A stretch of DNA of 7,443 bases from Spirochaetaceae bacterium (GTDB lineage: Bacteria; Spirochaetota; Spirochaetia; DSM-2461), in the NCBI GenBank assembly GCA_003246505.1, contig QKAI01000183.1, positions 1 through 7,443 of the forward strand, written 5' to 3'. Below are positions 6,174 to 7,443 of the stretch, in pieces. The notes under the pieces are model-generated. The model worked only from the letters and a program-made list of their open reading frames with translations, did not search any database and was not told the DNA's origin. The position numbers and the translations under genes are program-made. Position 1 is the stretch's first letter; every line of letters begins with the position of its first letter.

Positions 6174-6201
6174 ATTATACTCAAAATCCAACCCTTGGCA
6201 A
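6174..6201 (-). promoter_or_regulatory. Strong sigma-70-type promoter of ndk
   Basis: On the minus strand TTGCCA (6196-6201, 5/6 match) and TATAAT (6174-6179, perfect) are separated by 16 bases. The predicted start near 6167 leaves a leader of about 30 bases before the ATG at 6137. The -35 box sits inside a small dyad, CCCTT-GGC-AAGGG (6192-6204), which might be a regulator site or chance. Confidence 0.75.
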
Positions 6202-6204
6202 GGG

Positions 6205-6246
6205 AAAAGTGTACGATTCCCGGGCCGGGAGAAGGGGATTTCGTAC
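6205..6246 (-). terminator. Terminator of the aminotransferase/secreted-protein pair
   Basis: GTACGA and TCGTAC (6241-6246 and 6211-6216) pair as a 6-bp outer stem around an inner hairpin TCCCG-GCC-CGGGA. The structure is followed on the minus strand by ACTTTTCCC. The first arm overlaps the stop codon of the gene at 6246. The T-run is short and the inner loop leaves unpaired bases, so termination may be only moderate. Any readthrough would enter the ndk promoter. Confidence 0.5.
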
Positions 6247-6878
6247 TATTTAATCAATTTTTTCCGAAACAGCTCTCCCCCCTGGAAACTCTGCATGGAA
6301 AGGTCCACCCGGTCCTCGGTCTCTTCCATCAGGGAAAGGAGGTCCGGCTGTCTCATAAGATCAAGCTCGGTAAGAGTTTTGAAGTCCCTGTTCTGATCGT
6401 AGGTCTTGGTGAAGGTCCTCATTTTCTCTCCCGGGATCAGAAGGCTGTATTCGAAATAGGAGGTGGCGCAAAGGCGTCCCGAACAGTAGTAGTAGTAGAC
6501 CAGGCTGCTCTTGACGGCCCGGTCCGTCTGCTGGAAATAGTAACTCACCCGGGCCAGGGGATGGGATTCCCCGTCATAGAGATAGTAATAGTAGTAAAGG
6601 GGTTTCCTGGCCTGGAAGGTGAGGGCTTCGGTCATGATTCCCGTTTCGCCGATATAAACGACCGTGTAGCTTCCCATGGACTCCGCCTCCCGCTCAGTCA
6701 TGGGATGGTAGTAGAGGGGCGCCTTATCGTAGCTGCTTCCGTCTATGAGGTAGAAGAAATCCTTCCAGTACTCCTCTTCTCCGAAAAGGGGGAGAACTCC
6801 CCCGGCGAGAAAAAGGAGAAGTACTAGAAGTGGTTTTTCCCTCCCCCGTAGGGACCCGGCGTCCTGCCCCCTCTTCAA
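6246..6878 (-). CDS. Secreted tyrosine-rich hypothetical protein (210 aa)
   Basis: I do not recognise a family. Residues 17-33 form a hydrophobic signal sequence (LLVLLLFLAGGVLPLFG) after a basic N-terminus, with likely signal-peptidase-I cleavage before EEEYW. There is no lipobox cysteine, so it is probably periplasmic or exported. The mature part is rich in tyrosine: PLYYYYYLYDGE (93-104), VSYYFQ (111-116) and SLVYYYYCSGRLC (125-137). The two long Tyr tracts start similar segments about 32 residues apart, reminiscent of beta-hairpin or MORN/YwqK-like repeats, but the similarity is weak. Two cysteines, C132 and C137, lie close together. The C-terminal 60 residues are charged and look helical. 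The start is a TTG whose first bases overlap the aminotransferase stop (TTGA, 6878-6875), with GGAGG 10 bases upstream. The first in-frame ATG-like start upstream would lie deep inside the aminotransferase gene and gives junk sequence. Confidence 0.75.
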   Translation of the reverse strand: MKRGQDAGSLRGREKPLLVLLLFLAGGVLPLFGEEEYWKDFFYLIDGSSYDKAPLYYHPMTEREAESMGSYTVVYIGETGIMTEALTFQARKPLYYYYYLYDGESHPLARVSYYFQQTDRAVKSSLVYYYYCSGRLCATSYFEYSLLIPGEKMRTFTKTYDQNRDFKTLTELDLMRQPDLLSLMEETEDRVDLSMQSFQGGELFRKKLIK

Positions 6879-7443
6879 TCGGCCTGCTCCTCCGCCCAGC
6901 GGGCGGCCCGGGCCATCAGTTCCAGACTGGCAATGAAATTCTCCGTGCTTTCGTAACCGTAGGAGAGGCGGAGGGACCGGAGCCCCTTTTCCCGCAGCTC
7001 CCCCCGGGGGTGGACGCAGAACTCGCCGGGAATGTAGATAACCCGGGGCCCCTTCTCCCCGCCCGGGTAATCGACGTCCCGAAGGCCCGTGATCCGGTTC
7101 AGCCATCGGAAGAAGGGACTGGACTCACCGGTTTCCAGATTCCGGAAGGTCAGATAGAAATAAAAGCCCGCCGATCCGCCGATGCACTCCTCCAGCCAGG
7201 GGCCCAGGATCTTCTCGATGGCGGGCCTCAGGACGCGGGCCTTTTCCCTGTACCCCCGGTTCACCATGGCCAGCTGTTCCTCGAGCCGGTGATCCAGGAG
7301 CCAGGAGGCAATCTCCTGGTTGATCAGGGGGGCGGAGAAACCCACATCGCTGACCCTCTGGACCAGGGCGTCGGTCAGGGGGCCACGGGGGGCGATCATG
7401 TACCCCATGCGCAGGCCGGGAGCGATCACCTTGGAGAGGGTTC
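6875..7443 (-). CDS. PLP-dependent aminotransferase class I/II, C-terminal part
   Basis: The gene runs off the right edge, so only the last 188 residues are visible. The fragment opens with TLSKVIAPGLRMGY, the PLP-lysine motif of fold-type I aminotransferases; the lysine codon is at 7432-7430. The following region (GFSAPLINQEIASWLL), the GSAGFYFYLTF segment, VIYIPGEFCVHP and the C-terminal LRSLRLSYGYES fit the 2-aminoadipate/MocR-like branch. The Arg of RLSYGYE is the expected substrate-carboxylate binder. The amino donor and acceptor cannot be told from this part, and whether an N-terminal GntR-type DNA-binding domain exists lies outside the window. A GTG at 7429 is not the true start, because the frame stays open to the edge and the motif begins upstream. 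It is translationally coupled to the secreted-protein gene by a 4-base overlap. Confidence 0.88.
   Translation of the reverse strand, partial: TLSKVIAPGLRMGYMIAPRGPLTDALVQRVSDVGFSAPLINQEIASWLLDHRLEEQLAMVNRGYREKARVLRPAIEKILGPWLEECIGGSAGFYFYLTFRNLETGESSPFFRWLNRITGLRDVDYPGGEKGPRVIYIPGEFCVHPRGELREKGLRSLRLSYGYESTENFIASLELMARAARWAEEQAD

Noticed and set aside
6879..7106. N-terminal extension of the 6246-6878 gene to an upstream start at 7106
   Set aside because: The extension overlaps the conserved aminotransferase C-terminus in another frame and gives Pro/Gly/Arg-rich nonsense. The TTG at 6878 has a proper SD and puts the signal peptide at the N-terminus.

Overview
The window comes from a bacterial chromosome. 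Most genes are GC-rich, rich in G or C at third codon positions, and have strong GGAGG-type ribosome binding sites. The gene set is mostly housekeeping. A tandem, two-domain nucleoside diphosphate kinase and a small RlpA-SPOR protein without a lipobox would suit a free-living spirochaete or a relative. That placement is inferred from remembered family features and is only moderately supported. I see no phage, IS, CRISPR, tRNA or rRNA signal, and no obvious new multi-gene system.

Layout. At 35-352 (+) lies a small lysine-rich protein of unknown function. It ends in a GC hairpin that faces a convergent solitary trpB (397-1602, -). A 76-base gap upstream of trpB holds a candidate promoter and two perfect dyads that look like repressor sites. 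Next is comM/yifB (1679-3214, -), a Mg-chelatase-like AAA+ helicase of natural transformation. A divergent gap separates it from a PfkB-family, adenosine-kinase-like gene (3362-4366, +). That gene is tightly coupled to a short RlpA-SPOR cell-wall protein (4373-4984, +). RlpA meets a broken ndk (4981-6137, -) tail to tail, and the two stop codons share a single CTAG. The ndk gene has a near-consensus promoter. A terminator just beyond that promoter closes an incoming minus-strand pair: a PLP-dependent aminotransferase cut by the window edge (6875-7443) and an overlapping gene for a secreted, tyrosine-rich protein (6246-6878).

Main points of interest. (1) The ndk gene encodes two NDK-like domains. 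The first lacks the catalytic His and the KPD lysine. The second keeps the His but is interrupted by a frameshift. Comparison of the two domains shows that about ten residues (the third core strand) are missing exactly at the frame break. This points to a short out-of-frame deletion or an assembly collapse, not a simple homopolymer error. (2) The dyads overlapping the trpB promoter look like an operator of unknown specificity, and one half-site resembles a direct repeat in the ndk leader. (3) Two genes have no recognised function: the basic 105-residue protein and the Tyr-tract secreted protein.
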